In this document: piece by piece, positions 36,176 to 46,965 of the stretch
Layout of the letters: each line of letters opens with the position of its first letter
How positions within the stretch are numbered: position 1 is the first letter of the stretch
Assembly (NCBI GenBank): GCA_949316495.1
Contig: OX439006.1
Location: 43,544,918-43,608,917, forward strand
Length of the DNA stretch: 64,000 bases
Source of the DNA: Amphiduros pacificus
Lineage: Eukaryota > Annelida > Polychaeta > Phyllodocida > Hesionidae
Direction: 5' to 3'
Notes under the pieces: model-generated
What the model was told of the DNA's origin: nothing
Database searches by the model: none
Seen by the model: the letters and a program-made list of their open reading frames with translations, nothing else
Made by a program: the position numbers and the translations under genes

Positions 36176-36440
36176 CTTGAACTGAGCCCATCTACAGCAG
36201 CCAAAACCAGTTGAACTTATTATGAAATATTCAACGTAACAAGACATAAATTACTCACGTGGAAAAGACGTGAATTATTTACGTGAATATAACAGGAATT
36301 ATTTGCGTGATATGTTTTTGGAATTGCAACGCTTGGCCTCCCATGTACCAGGTTAAATGCCTGTCATGAAAGGAACTTCCTTTGGCGGGGATGTGTCAGT
36401 GTGAATTGAAGACACCAAGCTCAATGTATTGTTCACCAAC

Positions 36441-36446
36441 AATAAA
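36441..36446 (+). terminator. FAXC: likely polyadenylation signal of FAXC
   Basis: AATAAA lies 266 bp after the FAXC stop. A second AATAAA at 36809-36814 is an alternative. The 162-bp tandem repeats begin just after the second one. Confidence 0.4.
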
Positions 36447-36842
36447 AAATATTAGTTTTAGACCAATATAAATTATGAGTTTTAGACCAATATAAAGTAT
36501 CATATTTTATGTGTTTTTGGGAGACAAAAATAATCGTGTTTTACCATTTTATGGAAGTTGTCCACACATTTTTAAATGATTCATGCCTAAAATGATGGCA
36601 CATTTTGCAGTTTGTCACCAAAGTCATTTATATCAATATTTTTAAAGGATGGAATTTAATTTGGATAATTACACCTGATTTCTGAATCTTAACCATATTA
36701 TACATGTACATTTGTGATCAAACAAATCTTTGTGTCTTTAAAATCACATCTTGACCACGTCATAAACTTGACCACTGGAATACATCAGCAAAATATGTAA
36801 TCTATCAAAATAAATGTTTTAGATGTAAAAATAGACTACGTG

Positions 36843-37490
36843 GGGTTGTTCCTTGTAGTAATTATACCTCAACAATGAATACTACTAGTTGTACTTTTGT
36901 TCTTTTGTTGTATCTAAAAGAACTAACTTATTTATTGAATAGGTACGTTTTTCAATGACACTAAAAGGGTGTCAAAATATCAAATCTTATTTTTGTTTCA
37001 AAAGGGTTGTTCCTTGGAGTCATTATAGGCCAAGAATGAATACTACTAGTTGTACTTTTTGTTCTTTTGTTGTATTTAAAAGAACTAACTTATTTATTGA
37101 ATAGGTATATTTTTCAATGACACTGAAAAGGTGTCAAAATATTAAATCTTATTTTTGTTTCAAAAGGGTTGTTCCTTGGAGTCATTATAGGCCAAGAATG
37201 AATACTACAAGTTGTACTTTTTGTTCTTTTGTTGTATGTAAAAGAACTAACTTATTTATGGAATAGGTACGTTTTTCAATGACACTAAAAAGGTGTCAAA
37301 ATATCAAATCTTATTTTTGTTTCAAAAGGGTTGTTCCTTGGAGTCATTATAGGTCAAGAATGAATACTACTAGTTGTACTTTTTGTTCTTTTGTTGTATT
37401 TAAAAGAATTAACTTATTTATGGAATAGGTATATTTTTCAATGACACTGAAAAGGTGTCAATATCAAATCTTATTTTTTCTTTAAAACTT
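36843..37490. repeat. 162-bp tandem repeat, four units, between FAXC and MGAT3
   Basis: GGTTGTTCCTTG starts units at 36843, 37005, 37167 and 37329: exactly 162 bp apart, with few differences. Units include CATTATAGGCCAAGAATGAA and TTTTTCAATGACACT. Confidence 0.9.
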
Positions 37491-37998
37491 CACCCCCAAG
37501 AGCATATATACATATCACAGCCTGCACACAAAAAAGCGAAAAGTTAATGAAGTCATGGCCCATTCCATGACTCAGGTTATGAAATATTTTTTATGAAATT
37601 GTCTGTAACATTTGGGCACAGATGGCAACTGCTTCTGTTTTCAATACAAGTTTACAAACATTTGTGACATTTTCTTTATGATTCGGGAGTAATAATGGAT
37701 ATAAGACATTAATTAGTACAGAGGAAAATATATAATGAAAAATTTATCTTTGAAAATGAGGTATATTGTATATCTGTTGCATATATAGAGAGGTTTGGTA
37801 TCCTTTATACCAAATAATTATTATTAATTAAACTTCTTCCTTTATGTGTGGTTCTCGATATTAATCAAGCACTTTGTTCTTGGAAATAAAACAGAGCATA
37901 ACCACTCGCCATTTTATGAGTTTGTTTGGCACGAATGGCACATCATGGAGATTTAATTGCTTATATCTGATCAGGCTATCAGTGGGAGTAGATCTATC

Positions 37999-39441
37999 TC
38001 ATGTATATGGATTTTCCAGGAGATATCTAAATTTGTCCCAGTTTTTGGTCATATAGGGAGTTGTGTACATATAACTGGATGCTTTTACTGGTACCATAGT
38101 ATCTTTGTCATCAAACCACATTCCTTTGCGCACCAATCCTTGAATATATCCTAGGTCCTGCTTTTCAGGGTAATCCCCCCACCGTGGAAAGTCTGCATTG
38201 ATAGCGGAGACTAGCTTGATTCTGATGCCCTCTACTGGGAAGCACCATGAGCAGTGCCAACCCGCATAATGGTCCTTACTGCCCATCTTCCACATCTTCA
38301 CATTGGCACCTGCCTTTAAATACGCCTTCAGGTTTATGCCTAATTTTGGCAGGTGGCCTGCAGGATTCCTTAATTTGGATGCTTTGTACTCAAATACATG
38401 GCCCAGCATCCCGACGGTGGCGCCACCCATCATTGGCCATTCACCATTTCCGCCTCTCCAGAAAAAACCATACGTAGTTTTCCACAAGGTAAATCCAAAG
38501 GGTTCTGGGTACCCATCATGCAGTTTGAAGAACAACATGGTGTCTCTTGAGGGAATCTCATCTGTGTCAAACAAAAAGAATATATCATCGTGCCGAACTC
38601 CACGGATCTGATTTTTCATTCCCTGCATCCCTATATGATCACGTGGTAAGTCATCCGCAATCCAGCCATTTTTATAGGCAGCTTTTGGAAAATAATCCAG
38701 ATACACATAGACCATTTTGTGATGCCATTCCTTCAAGTATCCCTTCCTTAGCTTTTCATACAGTCTGAGAGGTTTCTTGTCTCCATGTCCTGAGTATTCA
38801 GACTCTGTAATCATGAAGACATCAGTCACATTACCCAGATCAGCCAGTCTGGATTCTGTCAACTCAAACTCTATGTTGAATGGAGTTGCTGATATGAGCC
38901 GCCTGGGCTCCTTTCTGATAGTTAACTTAGATTTATCCCCCATGTTGGAATATCTCAAAACCTCTGGGAATGAGCACCACTTGCCGTACCACCCAGCATT
39001 GCAGCGACACTCCACTTTAGACTTGTAAGTTTCCTCCAGGTTTGTGCCCATAATTAAACAAGTCAACTCTCCTATGTCAATGAAATATTTTGTGGTATCA
39101 TTTTTTAAGTGAAATATTGGAGGTTTTCTCAACTCATAATTGGCAAATCTATTCTGTGCATCATCCTTTAATATGACATTGGATTTATGCTCAGCAAGGA
39201 GTTGACTGATTGTGTTGTTTTTACTGTGTGTTCTCACTGGTCTATTGGCATTATTGCTGGGGGTGGCACTTGGCACAATGACAGATGTCTGTGTAGATTT
39301 AGGAGTGAAGAGAAGAACAGTTTTCACTTGGATGGTGGATGTCAATCCACCTCTCCCATAATGTATGGCATACGTCAATCCATACAGCATCACCATCACA
39401 AGCAAGGCCCATTTCAGCACACGGTGAAATCTAGATGCCAT
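37999..39441 (-). CDS. MGAT3: beta-1,4-mannosyl-glycoprotein 4-beta-N-acetylglucosaminyltransferase (GT17)
   Basis: This single coding exon encodes 480 residues of a Golgi type II membrane enzyme that adds the bisecting GlcNAc to the core beta-mannose of N-glycans, using UDP-GlcNAc. Seen: a short basic cytosolic tail, a signal anchor (about 11-28), a stem with sequons at about N75 and N114, an EGF-like CRCNAGWYGKWC (145-156), then the GT17 domain from about 200. That domain contains DVFMITESEYSGHG, FLFDTDEIPSRD (DxD-like metal site), YGFFWRGG, HYAGWHCSWCF, FPRWGDYPEKQDL, and ends YLLENPYT. Vertebrate MGAT3 is about 530 residues, with a longer Pro-rich stem. The frame stays open 15 codons upstream, to an ATG at 39486, but a good acceptor (AG at 39446-39447) lies 4 bp before the chosen ATG, which also has the stronger context (A at -3, G at +4). 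The longer start is therefore probably intronic, and a 5' UTR exon should lie upstream. Confidence 0.95.
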   Translation of the reverse strand: MASRFHRVLKWALLVMVMLYGLTYAIHYGRGGLTSTIQVKTVLLFTPKSTQTSVIVPSATPSNNANRPVRTHSKNNTISQLLAEHKSNVILKDDAQNRFANYELRKPPIFHLKNDTTKYFIDIGELTCLIMGTNLEETYKSKVECRCNAGWYGKWCSFPEVLRYSNMGDKSKLTIRKEPRRLISATPFNIEFELTESRLADLGNVTDVFMITESEYSGHGDKKPLRLYEKLRKGYLKEWHHKMVYVYLDYFPKAAYKNGWIADDLPRDHIGMQGMKNQIRGVRHDDIFFLFDTDEIPSRDTMLFFKLHDGYPEPFGFTLWKTTYGFFWRGGNGEWPMMGGATVGMLGHVFEYKASKLRNPAGHLPKLGINLKAYLKAGANVKMWKMGSKDHYAGWHCSWCFPVEGIRIKLVSAINADFPRWGDYPEKQDLGYIQGLVRKGMWFDDKDTMVPVKASSYMYTTPYMTKNWDKFRYLLENPYT

Positions 39442-39444
39442 TTT

Positions 39445-39470
39445 TCTGCAAAGATATTTTATATAAAATA
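39445..39470 (-). other. MGAT3: 3' splice site just before the MGAT3 start codon
   Basis: Read on the - strand, a T-rich stretch ending in ATCTTTGCAG meets AAAAATGGCATC. It implies a noncoding 5' exon spliced 4 bp before the ATG. Many animal MGAT3 genes keep the whole coding region in one exon with upstream UTR exons. I could not locate the partner donor. Confidence 0.55.
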
Positions 39471-40076
39471 AATATTTATTAATCATATCTCCTTTTAGAC
39501 TATTGTGTCGGCCAACATTCGTTTGGCCTGAACATAGAGCCGCATTAAGCCGTATTTCCGCGTGTGCAGTCCGTAATGCAGTGCGTCATGCAGAACGTTA
39601 TACAGTGCGTCATGCAGCGTTCACATGTGTGCACCAGTTTTGGGAGGTTTTCAGTCAAACTGCAGAAAATTCCAATTTGCCGTCACATGCGATTCACATA
39701 TACATCAATATCATTTTATGAAAATTAAAAAACAACAGCAAAGGCGTCTTGTTGTAAAGAGTTCTCCAGGTCATTTAAAAGTATAGAAAAAAATAGGAGG
39801 CTAGGTTTTAGCAAATGTTCATGATACAAAATTGTGCCACTCCTATAGATTTCTATTCCGCACACTCTTTGGCACAGGAGGTTAAATAATACATTTTGTG
39901 GTCATATTGTAAGCGGCCAAGCATGGACGATGGGGTAATTATGAATGGGCTATGATGTTTAATGATGTTTTAATCCAACTCCTCTGATACTACCTCTGTC
40001 TCAGACACATCACACCCTTGGAAACATGATAAAAAGATTATGCTAATGAGAGAAAATAGTTCAATTTCATACATTC

Positions 40077-40104
40077 ATTCATTCATTCATTCATTCATTC
40101 ATTC
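40077..40104. repeat. (ATTC)n microsatellite
   Basis: About seven ATTC units. Confidence 0.9.
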
Positions 40105-40364
40105 TAGATATATGTATAAAACAAAAGTTGGACAGATGGAATAAAAAAACAAATTAAAGAATTTAAAATAATGATGTCCAAGTAAATATGTATGTCATTA
40201 AATGAAAATGTACTAAATGACCCAGAGAACGCTTTACAAAAAGACTCCATTGGTGGTGGTGTTGAATTTTCACAAAATGATATTGACATCAATATTGACT
40301 GTTGACAGAACAAAACAGAATCTATTTCAGTCAGCATTTATTCCGCACCAAACAGTTCACAGCC

Positions 40365-40470
40365 AGATTTGTGTGAATACTGATGACTTGCGCTCGATTC
40401 TGTGCACATCTTTAGACCTTTGGTGTCAGGGACTGTTATGATAAAGAGTCCTGCTATGGAGGATAGTGCA
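40365..40470 (-). repeat. dispersed repeat C, terminal fragment
   Basis: TGAATACTGATGACTTGCGC, then CAGGGACTGTTATGATAAAG and CCTGCTATGGAGGATAG match the end of repeat C in inverted orientation. Confidence 0.55.
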
Positions 40471-41180
40471 TATTATAAAGATAGATAACTGTGAAATATG
40501 GTGTAAATGATGACACGACATAAAAGAATATTAAATAGGATTTTCATATACGTCAAACTGAAAAAAACACATAAAATTTGTGAAAAAGGATTCATGACAT
40601 GTTTTTTCTATAAGTGAGTAACCTGACTTAGAAAGTGAAACACTGGAGTAAGGAACAGTTTTGAGGATAAACAAGTTGAATAGGGGAGGGCGGCGAGAGC
40701 ATTTGCACTATCGAATTACCAAGAGAATGTGATACCGGTTGCCAAGCCGTGAATGCACCAAAATGATCACTTTTTAGCTCAGTAGTGATAAGCCTATGTA
40801 ATTTTCTTAATATAATAAAATGCATCTCTTATCTAAATCTGTAAAGTTTATCACATGATTTGCTATAATTTGAGTGGATCACATGAGTGAATTACGTAAA
40901 CATGCATTAATGGACCATATAGATGGATCGCATGTGAAGATCATGTGTGCAGATCCGATGAATATATTAAACTAGGACAACTCTTAAATGTCCCAGTCTC
41001 ATTGAGAATCTTATAACGTGGCAAGGCATTAATAATATACATGCATATTACCTATCAAAATATATCGCAATTGTCACAATTTTTATAAATTATCCCTGAA
41101 ACAAGTTCATGTGACCTATTTTTTCTGATAACATGTCATATAAAAATTCAATGCAACCCACTTTGGACAGGGAAATTAAA

Positions 41181-41201
41181 ACACACACACACACACACAC
41201 A
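41181..41201. repeat. (AC)n microsatellite
   Basis: About ten AC units. Confidence 0.9.
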
Positions 41202-41964
41202 AAATAAATCAAGATTCCAACCCCTAAATTTCTTATTATCGAAACACTTTTAACATTCTCATATTAATCAAAATTTAAAAAGTAGATTTACTCCTTGCAT
41301 TGTCCCCAATTCTTTTGAGCAAATATTAGTTTGTTAACGTTGTATACTAAGAGATTGTCTAATTTGGTTTCCTTTTATACTGAGATATATTTCGAAGAGT
41401 AACGTTTTTGCCATTTCTTTATTTTAACTATAACATCTGAGACATACAGAATTTGATAATGCTTATTCACATAAAACAATACAATACCAGAAGCAGCATC
41501 TTGCCCACGGGTGATCCACCTGCCACGTCCCTCTCAGCTTAAAGAGCTCAGCATGACTGAAGGCTCTTTGTGGTACACAGATAAATGATACAGCCTTGAT
41601 ACATGCTGGAGGCCATTATAACTTATTTGCATTTATGTCACCTTTCAAACAAAGCTCACTGTCAGAGCAATACACCAAAACCGTCTACTGAGTAAATGTA
41701 AATGAGAATAGCAATGCATAAACTGAGTTTAAACTGAGAATATAATCATTCACACTAACTATGGATGTGTTTGCCCATACAGTCATGAAGCATATTTTCT
41801 CTGACCTCTTACTGTAGCTCTTACCACAATTATAGCTACATTGATGGATGGTTGTCTTGGCATAAAACATCACAAGTTGGGGTGATCATAAGTTTTGGAT
41901 AGGTTTTGAATTCCGTGAATGATATTCTCCAAAGTTAGTCTCCTATGCGACCGCACTCTTATCC

Positions 41965-42445
41965 ACAGCACGCCCCTCTCCTATGCCACGCCACCCCTCT
42001 CCTATGCCACCCCTCTCCTATGCCACCCCTCTCCTATGCCACCCCTCTCTTATGCCACCCCTCTCCTATGCCACCCCTCTTCTATGCCCCTCCCCTCTCC
42101 TATGCAACGCCACCCCTCTCCTATGCAACGCCCCTCTCCTATGCCACGCCCCTCTCTTATGCCCCGCCACCCCTCTCCTATGCCATCACCCTCTCCTATG
42201 CCCCGCCCCACTCATATGCCACGCCACCCCTCTTCTATGCCACGCCCCTCTCCTATGCAACGCCACCCCTCTCCTATGCGATGCCACCCCTCTCCTATGC
42301 AACGCCACCCCTCTCCTATGCGATGCCACCCCTCTCCTATGTGATGCCACCCCTCTCCTATGCCACGCCCTTCTCCTTTGCCACGCCCCTTTCCTATGCC
42401 ACGCCCTCTCTTATGTCACGCCCCTCTCCTATGCCACACCACCCC
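41965..42445. repeat. 16-21 bp CCCCTCTCCTATGCCA minisatellite
   Basis: CTCTCCTATGCCACCCC and CTCTCCTATGCCACGCC alternate, about 26 units. It ends at a SINE S1 fragment. Confidence 0.9.
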
Positions 42446-42505
42446 AGGTTGCGGGTTCGATCCTCGGCTGTGCCGAGATTGAATTCATGATACAATTTCA
42501 CATAA
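42446..42505 (+). mobile_element. SINE S1 fragment abutting a minisatellite
   Basis: GGTTGCGGGTTCGATCCTCG and TGCCGAGATTGAATTCATGA belong to S1. The CCACCCCTCTCCTATG minisatellite stops exactly at its left side. Confidence 0.65.
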
Positions 42506-43539
42506 TAGTCCAGTCAATATATGACCAAAATGGCCTAACCCAGAACGAATAAGAACAGAAATGAAACTGATAGAAAATGTCCAAGTAGTGGAACAATGTG
42601 TAATTTGCATAAATCTGAAATGGCCGAGACATGGCAGGGCAAATCTTAAAAATGATATAGCTTGGCTCCTATTTGATATATTTGAGTAATCTTAAAGTCC
42701 ATTTTTTTGTTTTGGACATGAGAAATCCTTTGGGAAACTTTTCAAATTGCTAATACCCATATTTTGTACTTTTCCTCTCAAAAATGACCAATTAAAGTAG
42801 AAAAAAAAAGTCGAAAATTAGCACTTTGCTTGTATACTGATTATATCTGTCTGTTTTACATCTTTTCTGGGATATCCTCTACAACACATATTACTGTTAT
42901 CAAAACAAGTTATCAAAAACTACAACACATATTATTGTTATCAAAACAAGTTATCAAAAAGGATAGAGAACAATAATTTTTAAATAGAGTTTTAAAAAAA
43001 AAGTTGTGTTTAATGACCCATTAACAATTGAATTGAATTTGCACATCATTGCAAGCTATAGGTACATAGCTTGCAATCCATTCACACACAGGGAGGCAAT
43101 CAATCCCCTGCTCTCTTCAAAAAGTGGGGAGGGATCTTAACCCTGCTGCCTGGCATAGACACTCAGGTCCATAAGACCTCGGTTTTTAGTCTCATCCAAA
43201 TATCACCTTCCATCACTAAAGAATGTGAAAGTACCATATTTAAAATGTCTATGGTATGACACCTGGATCTCAGACCCACATGGTGGGTTGGAAAGTACCA
43301 TTTATCATCTTTGGTATGACATTTTTTTTCTATTATTTGTTTTGTTATTTTTTTAGTTGTTTGCCTCATAATTAGATAAATTAATTTCCAAGGATTGTAC
43401 TAGCAGCTTTGAATGCTTCAAAAACGCTGAATTTACTACCAACACCAAATAGTACCATATAATATGTCTGATAATTACTTCTAGATTGTATACATTACAA
43501 TACTGAACCTAGGTTAACAAGAAGTATTATTTTCATCAT
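42506..43539. other. no gene seen; possible old dispersed repeat
   Basis: 42876-42960 has a short direct repeat (ATTACTGTTATCAAAACAAG and ATTATTGTTATCAAAACAAG). 43020-43320 has the look of an old repeat (TCTATGGTATGACACCTGGA, CATCTTTGGTATGACAT) but no second copy in the window. Confidence 0.35.
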
Positions 43540-43739
43540 CATCCATTTTTGCAGACTCCTCTGCATTGTCCACATGCAGTTGAACAGTTTAGCCCATGTT
43601 TTCTGCAACTGCATTGTCAAACATGCTGAACAAAGTGTCCATCAGAAAAACCTGGAATGTCTACACCATCACAAACTGCTGCACTATATTCATATTTTGT
43701 AACTGCATGAAAACCCAAGTTTATGCAGAGTATGATTAA

Positions 43740-44617
43740 AGCTTTCATGAAATGAGGTTTTCAAGCACCATTTCTTTACAGCTTAATCTAAATATTTATA
43801 CCCCAAACTTTGCAATCAAATGTCATGACCCATCTGATTTCACCTATAGATATCAATGCCATGCCATTTGAAAGGAGAGGGTCTTCCACTAAAATTCAAA
43901 TTATCCATTGCACACTTTGTCAACAAACTTTGTTTAGCTTACCATTGATCTATTTGTTTGTTTGTTTATTTGGGGTTTTACATCACTTTCAACGTTATTT
44001 CAGTCATTTCGTGATGAGACCTACTTGTAGCAGATATAGTGCTGCCTCACTGAATTGTCATGTCGCAGCTCCTTGACATGACAACCCACCCATTCACAGA
44101 TTTACAAGGACAACAGGTCAACCCTTTGCCACAGGCCTCAGGTCATATGGGAAATTATATCATGAGTTCAATCTTGCCATGGCCAGGGATCGAACCCACG
44201 ACCTTTGGATCACCACAGAGGAACTGATTGCTCTAACCAACTGTGCCACTGCCCATGGCCTCTTACCATTGATCTGCATAGTAAAGATTTCTAACAATTG
44301 GGCATCAAATTGGGACAATGGAGTGATTTGGCTCACAGAGGCCGATTTGTCCATTAATGTTTGCACATTGGTACAGGCCTAAAACCTGACAGACCACAAT
44401 AAAGGTCACATGCTTGTATACATGTGACCACCTGTTGGTCCAAAGAGTACATCCAGTACTTGGCACATTCAGCAAAACACAATAACCACGGTTGGAGTAT
44501 TTTGCTTGATTTTAGTGAGATAGCTTGCTTGTATCACAATTTTGTAGCCACATGTCATTTAAGCATACCCAAACCTCAGGAAAATTGTCTGTGACCTCTG
44601 TTATTTCATGAATGCTT
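43740..44617. mobile_element. CATTCATGAAAT-family element, interrupted by a SINE
   Basis: Left end GCTTTCATGAAAT and right end ATTTCATGAATGCTT form the inverted terminal repeat. The left is preceded by TTAAA. About 540-555 bp remain after removing the inserted SINE (43952-44261 plus its duplicated target). Its edges coincide with the break in the repeat-borne gene relic. Confidence 0.6.
43952..44261 (-). mobile_element. full-length SINE S1 (310 bp)
   Basis: On the - strand it runs from a tRNA-like head (GTGGCACAGTTGGTTAGAGC, B box GGTTCGATCCC) to an ATAAACAAACAAACAAA tail. A 14-bp target duplication, CTTACCATTGATCT, flanks it at 43938-43951 and 44262-44275. This is the best reference copy of the family in the window. 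Confidence 0.9.
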
Positions 44618-45309
44618 CAAGGTATTTTTATGCAAAATGATGGTGCAGTTGGAAACCAAGACCTAGCTGCAATGGAGCCACTACTACACTTGGATGAGCT
44701 GCTTGAACCAATGCTTGGCCAACTGATGCTACTTTAACTTTTGCATCAGCTCCTTTAGTGATATGATATCTGAGGCAAGAGGACCACTGAATCTGGCAGA
44801 AATAAACATTTAGCATCGGGAAAAGACATCTGATCACAGGCTGGATAAATTTCACACTCATGTGGCAATGTCTTAATGTCATACTGTTAAACAGGTTTTG
44901 CATATCCGCCGTAATCTGGCCTATGGGGACATGAATAGGAATATGGAACTATACTTGCTGGCGACTGTGAGCTGGGGCCTTAACCTAGCTGCCTAATCTA
45001 CCTATGTGATTTGGGAGGTAAAAAGGACTGCAGACTCAGCGTATACAATGCCCAATAGTTGTCTTTATTTGGTGTCTGGCTAGAAAGGCATGGGAAGAGT
45101 GTGATATATGAAATATCCAAATGCTTATACTGTTCAGAGTCCTGAGGCTGGTTAAAACACCCAGAGTCTATACAAGTGGCAGTCACGAGACAGAGTGTTG
45201 TGGATCTCCTAGGCAAGTGGTTTCTGCTCCCCGAGTAGCGATTTCGGAGCCTTCTTAACTGGATCTGAGTGCATACTAACGAGCGTTGGTCTGCGTGGCT
45301 TCTCTGCAG

Positions 45310-45356
45310 CGGCTGGCCCAGTTCCGGCTTGGACCATCACGTCATCTTCCTGCCGG
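45310..45356 (+). other. possible orphan 47-bp exon
   Basis: A strong acceptor (GGCTTCTCTGCAG) and a consensus donor (GTGAGT at 45357) flank 47 bp of CpG-containing sequence. One frame reads RLAQFRLGPSRHLPAG. No partner exon was found nearby, so this may be a UTR or noncoding-RNA exon, or chance. Confidence 0.25.
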
Positions 45357-45711
45357 GTGAGTAATGCATCTCATTAGCTTGCACTTGTTGGACTTCACGT
45401 TTGCACTCTGTAACCTCTGTGATCCCTGCCAGATATCATGATTATCTATACTTGTATATAAGAGTCTATGGATAGGTAATCTGTATCCTACAATACATAG
45501 GGGTAGGAACAGGGGTTTTCTCAAACCTAGGTTACCACATAGAAAGTTCAAAGCTGATGGTGAGGGTTTAGTGCATTGCTCAAAATAATTTTAAACTGAA
45601 GACCCAAACTTGACTCGAAAGTGTCAGGTAGTAGTCTGAAGACAAACTCCATCTTTGCCAGAGAACCTATTGAAACTCATCATTGGTCTGCTTGATGACT
45701 GTTCTGATAAA

Positions 45712-46158
45712 AGAAACAATAACTACTAGTTCTCCTGGCATCACCCCTGGCCTACACATCACCCCAGGACCCCACAGGAACATTACAGAAAAATCTATTA
45801 TGAAGCTGATGATTTTGAAGATGTCATAATCAATGCTAAAGATGATAGACTTGATCATCCAGGCTATAAAATTTATATTAATTTATCAAATTTGTTGCAC
45901 AAGGCTGCTGCTGGTAATACATATGACCAGAAGTTCGCAATTGTGACAAATCTGTATGCTTTAGACATTAATGCACAGACTCAAATAGATACATTAAAAA
46001 GCAACATAGGTGCTCTCAGTAAAGTGAAAACATACCTTCGGGGCAGCATGACACAGAAGAGGCTAAATGGTCTCATGACAATTCACGTTCAGAAAGATGC
46101 CACAGATGATGTTAACCTAATGTCGCCAGTGATTTTGTATTTGTTCATGAACATATGA
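45712..46158 (+). pseudogene. hAT-type (ZMYM1/THAP12-like) transposase C-terminal relic
   Basis: An open frame reads RTPQEHYRKIYYEADDFEDV, then DRLDHPGYKIY, LLHKAAAGNTYDQKF, and ends KVKTYLRGSMTQKRLNGLM followed by TIHVQKDATDD. This is the order found in the last third of hAT transposases domesticated or carried as ZMYM1/THAP12-like genes. Compared with them, the catalytic-proximal and dimerisation stretch between LKSNIG and KVKTYLRG is missing (roughly 70 residues, from memory), so the copy is internally deleted. No N-terminal zinc finger or RNase-H part was found upstream. Confidence 0.65.
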
Positions 46159-46821
46159 ACATATCTGTATTTGGCATGGAATCTGACATGTAATCTGTGA
46201 TTTGATCCTTGATAATTAAGTGCTTGACACCCTTGTCATACATGATTAATTTTGCTGCAGTTTGAATCAAAATCTTTCATTTGTCGTCTGAATTATCCTG
46301 CTTTGGGTTTGACTAAAAATCATACAGGATATTGGCAGCAGTGCCTCCACATTGTAACAACACTTGGTTTCCATTAATTTCTGTAATACTAACTTTTTCC
46401 ATAATGTTTCATTATTTGCTTTTTCATGTATTTGTGACTGTATGATTCACTGTCTGTTCCATGTTTTGGACTCCCTAGATGTGATATTTGTCTGCTTGTC
46501 ACCTATTTGGAATTTGTGAGTAATTGACTTGCCTGTGTGGAAATTGGTGCTGCATGCCTGATGGTTGACAGCATTGGCAGCATGTTGGGCATAAAAAAAG
46601 GGCTTGATGTGGAGAAGGGTGCGAACGCAGGTTGGTCATATAAAAAAACCTGAATGTGAGCATGAAATAGGGTGAAACGTCAATGAGAGGCAGCCATTTT
46701 GAATCTATGCAAATTAGGTGCTGTTCCACTAAGTTGATTTTGATAGACTTTTTATATGTTCATATATGTAACATTCCGAGACAAATAACACCAAAATGGT
46801 TTCTGCTCTAATTTGTTAAGC

Positions 46822-46965
46822 TGAGGCGCATGCCTGAGGCGCGTGTCTGAAGATTTAACCAATTATCCTTGTAAATCTGTGACTGGGTGGGTTGACATGT
46901 CAAGGTCCTGCGACACGACAATTCAATGAGACAGCACTATATCTGCAACAAGGTCTCATTGCCTG
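46822..46965 (+). mobile_element. SINE S1 fragment
   Basis: Body and 3' part only: GCTGAGGCGCATGCCTGA, CCTTGTAAATCTGTGACTGG, GACAGCACTATATCTGC. More diverged than the other copies. The right end of a CATTCATGAAAT element seems to follow (46970-46995). Confidence 0.65.

Larger units (their letters stand above)
39487..41964. other. MGAT3 5' flank, no coding exon seen
   Basis: A short CpG-bearing repeat-like patch at 39530-39625 (CAGTGCGTCATGCAG twice) may be promoter or repeat. The rest is AT-rich, with two microsatellites and a repeat C fragment. A noncoding MGAT3 exon could lie here. Confidence 0.45.
43540..44905 (-). pseudogene. relic of a repeat-borne gene split by a MITE and a SINE
   Basis: On the - strand, 44905-44626 encodes SSCLRYHITKGADAKVKVAS then APLQLGLGFQLHHHFA. 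Beyond the inserted MITE (43740-44617), 43700-43540 encodes YSAAVCDGVDIPGFSDGHF and a Cys-rich end, CSCRKHGLNCSTACGQCRG. From memory, proteins joining a KVASVGQA/HHHF segment to a Cys-rich CSCxKHGLxC tail recur in multicopy, uncharacterised mollusc genes. That link is recalled, not searched. Stops and missing middle parts show it is decayed. Confidence 0.4.

Noticed and set aside
41919-42552. Three overlapping frames of 140-190 codons (PSPMPRHPSP-like)
   Set aside because: By-product of the CCCCTCTCCTATG minisatellite.
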